A stretch of DNA of 64,000 bases from Amorphochlora amoebiformis (lineage: Eukaryota > Cercozoa > Chlorarachniophyceae). Position 1 is the first letter of the stretch; every line of letters starts with the position of its first letter. The stretch spans positions 124,001 through 188,000 of the forward strand of contig BAAHQB010000157.1 in the NCBI GenBank assembly GCA_054601695.1. Reading direction: 5' to 3'. Made by a program: the position numbers and the translations under genes. Below, piece by piece: positions 51,834-64,000 of the stretch. The notes under the pieces were generated by a model. That model ran no database searches, was not told the origin of the DNA, and worked only from the letters and a program-made list of their open reading frames with translations.

Positions 51834-52712
51834 AAGAACTTAGCTCGTTTTCTGAGTTTCTAGGGGTGTTAAGTCTGTCCAATTTAAACAACTTCATCAC
51901 AGTGTTGTCGTTTGTATTTTAGATTTTTCCATACGTACATATAATGTAGATACCGTACGTACGTGCATACCTAAATATTAACGTTTGTATATTCAATAGT
52001 ATACTTGTATACAATTGGCTAAGTATGTGCAGTGCAATGCACTAGATGCAGGTTACGTAACCTGTTTTCAGCATATCCATTGTATCTAGTGTATACGCGC
52101 TGATGTAAATTTTAATAAATCAATATGTGAATTTGCTTCATAGTAGTAAACGGAACGGTGTGTGAACTTGGGGCGTACGTATGTGGTGGCTAGTTTATAA
52201 TGGGATAAGGCGACAGGCGTAGTCAGTCGACGTCGGTGCGTACACAACGACTTCACTGTTCTATAACCGTTACAGTACGCAAAAAGAGCCATGTGAAGGT
52301 ACTGGAAGTATTATATCCACAATAAGTATACCTAGATACGTACTTACAGCTATGTCGGTTATGTATATTATAACGTCCACGGTACGTTTACGTACATACT
52401 CGTAGCACGTACGCATACGTATACGTATCACAACTCGTACGTACTGTACGTATGTTACATGCTCGACGTATATTTGAGAGTCTACGTACGCTATGGTACA
52501 TACGTATACTTCGGATACGCACTAAACGTACGTATGCGCACCGCGACATTAGTCTAGTAGTATTATTAGTATGCGTAACGATATCAATTGATCACTTGAA
52601 TTTACGGGACGTATTATTGTCACGTATATCGATGTAATATCTCAAAAAAACATGATATGATGTCATGTTCTATGAATTCCTAGCAATGAATACACCCAGT
52701 ATGTACCATACA

Positions 52713-52786
<74 letters not shown>

Positions 52787-52791
52787 TACAC

Positions 52792-52825
<34 letters not shown>

Positions 52826-52951
52826 GTATATATATAATAAAATAAATGTTTACATGTATATGTACTTATACGTACGCTATGGTACATAATAACGTATACT
52901 TCGGATACGCACTAAACGTACGTATGCGCACCGCGACATTACTAGATTAGT

Positions 52952-53019
<68 letters not shown>

Positions 53020-53021
53020 TA

Positions 53022-53072
<51 letters not shown>

Positions 53073-53105
53073 ATAATAAAATAAATGTATACATGTATAT
53101 GCACT

Positions 53106-53181
<76 letters not shown>

Positions 53182-53308
53182 AATATTGTATCAGAATTAT
53201 GAACTTAATTTTTGGAAGTCTTGAATGCCACAATTGCCGTCGCACGGCACGCGTGCGACTGCCTACGCTAACATTACTTTGTTTACTATACTTGTATCGG
53301 TCCAGACT
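51834..53308. other. intergenic region with a duplicated TACGTA-rich segment
   Basis: 3' flanks of two convergent genes. The text 52320-52560 is rich in tacgta/cgtacg palindromes. A 70-bp block (acgtacgctatggtacata, acttcggatacgcactaaac, gtacgtatgcgcaccgcgac) at 52483-52552 is repeated at 52869-52941. The phrase ataataaaataaatgt with tacatgtatatg, near 52833, is repeated near 53071. A 68-codon minus frame at 52086-52292 has no recognisable features. (TA)n fills the remainder. Confidence 0.7.

Positions 53309-64000
<10,692 letters not shown>

Noticed and set aside
52086-52292. A 68-codon minus frame as a small gene
   Set aside because: No similarity, no splice or promoter context and a location in the 3' flank of the carrier gene; kept only as part of the intergenic entry.

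Overview
This is nuclear DNA of a eukaryote, probably a protist. Genes are cut into many short exons (12-150 nt is typical) by GT-AG introns that are packed with (TA)n microsatellites. CCCTAA/TTAGGG (TTAGGG-type telomeric) repeats lie in the interior, even inside introns. No tRNA, rRNA, bacterial operon or CRISPR array is visible. A dynactin p62 gene implies dynein-dynactin transport, which argues against land plants. I cannot name the species. All gene models were made by hand, by following splice sites and codon phase from exon to exon.

Layout. 1-2633: (TA)n with a 657-bp inverted repeat. 2634-4489 (-) and 4504-7277 (+): two unrecognised genes, head to head with 14 bp between start codons. 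7532-15417 (-): dynactin subunit 4 (p62), about 20 exons. 15778-26090 (+): a 19-exon gene for a 410-residue protein with a GW-rich N-terminus, four ubiquitin-like domains and a complete RPB12/RPABC4 zinc ribbon at the C-terminus. This unusual fusion is the most interesting item in the window. 26091-30660: a second foldback repeat and coding-like sequence I could not resolve. 30690-36240: a subtelomere-like block of duplicated telomeric arrays, a recurring spacer and long CT/GA tracts. 36885-44015 (-): a complete crotonase (enoyl-CoA hydratase/isomerase family) with a basic presequence. 44339-51833 (+): a mitochondrial carrier (SLC25), divergent from the crotonase across a 323-bp shared promoter region. 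53309-64000 (-): the 3' part of a giant gene (at least 1,376 residues) for an acidic, repeat-bearing, RS-containing, proline-rich protein that runs off the window.

The crotonase and the carrier could form a mitochondrial acyl-CoA/nucleotide pair under one bidirectional promoter (inference). Small tandem duplications repeatedly hit exon boundaries: a duplicated exon start and a 21-bp repeat carrying the 5' splice site in the dynactin gene, and a duplicated 3' splice site in the crotonase. Two genes use a GC-AG intron with the same donor, AAG|GCAATC.
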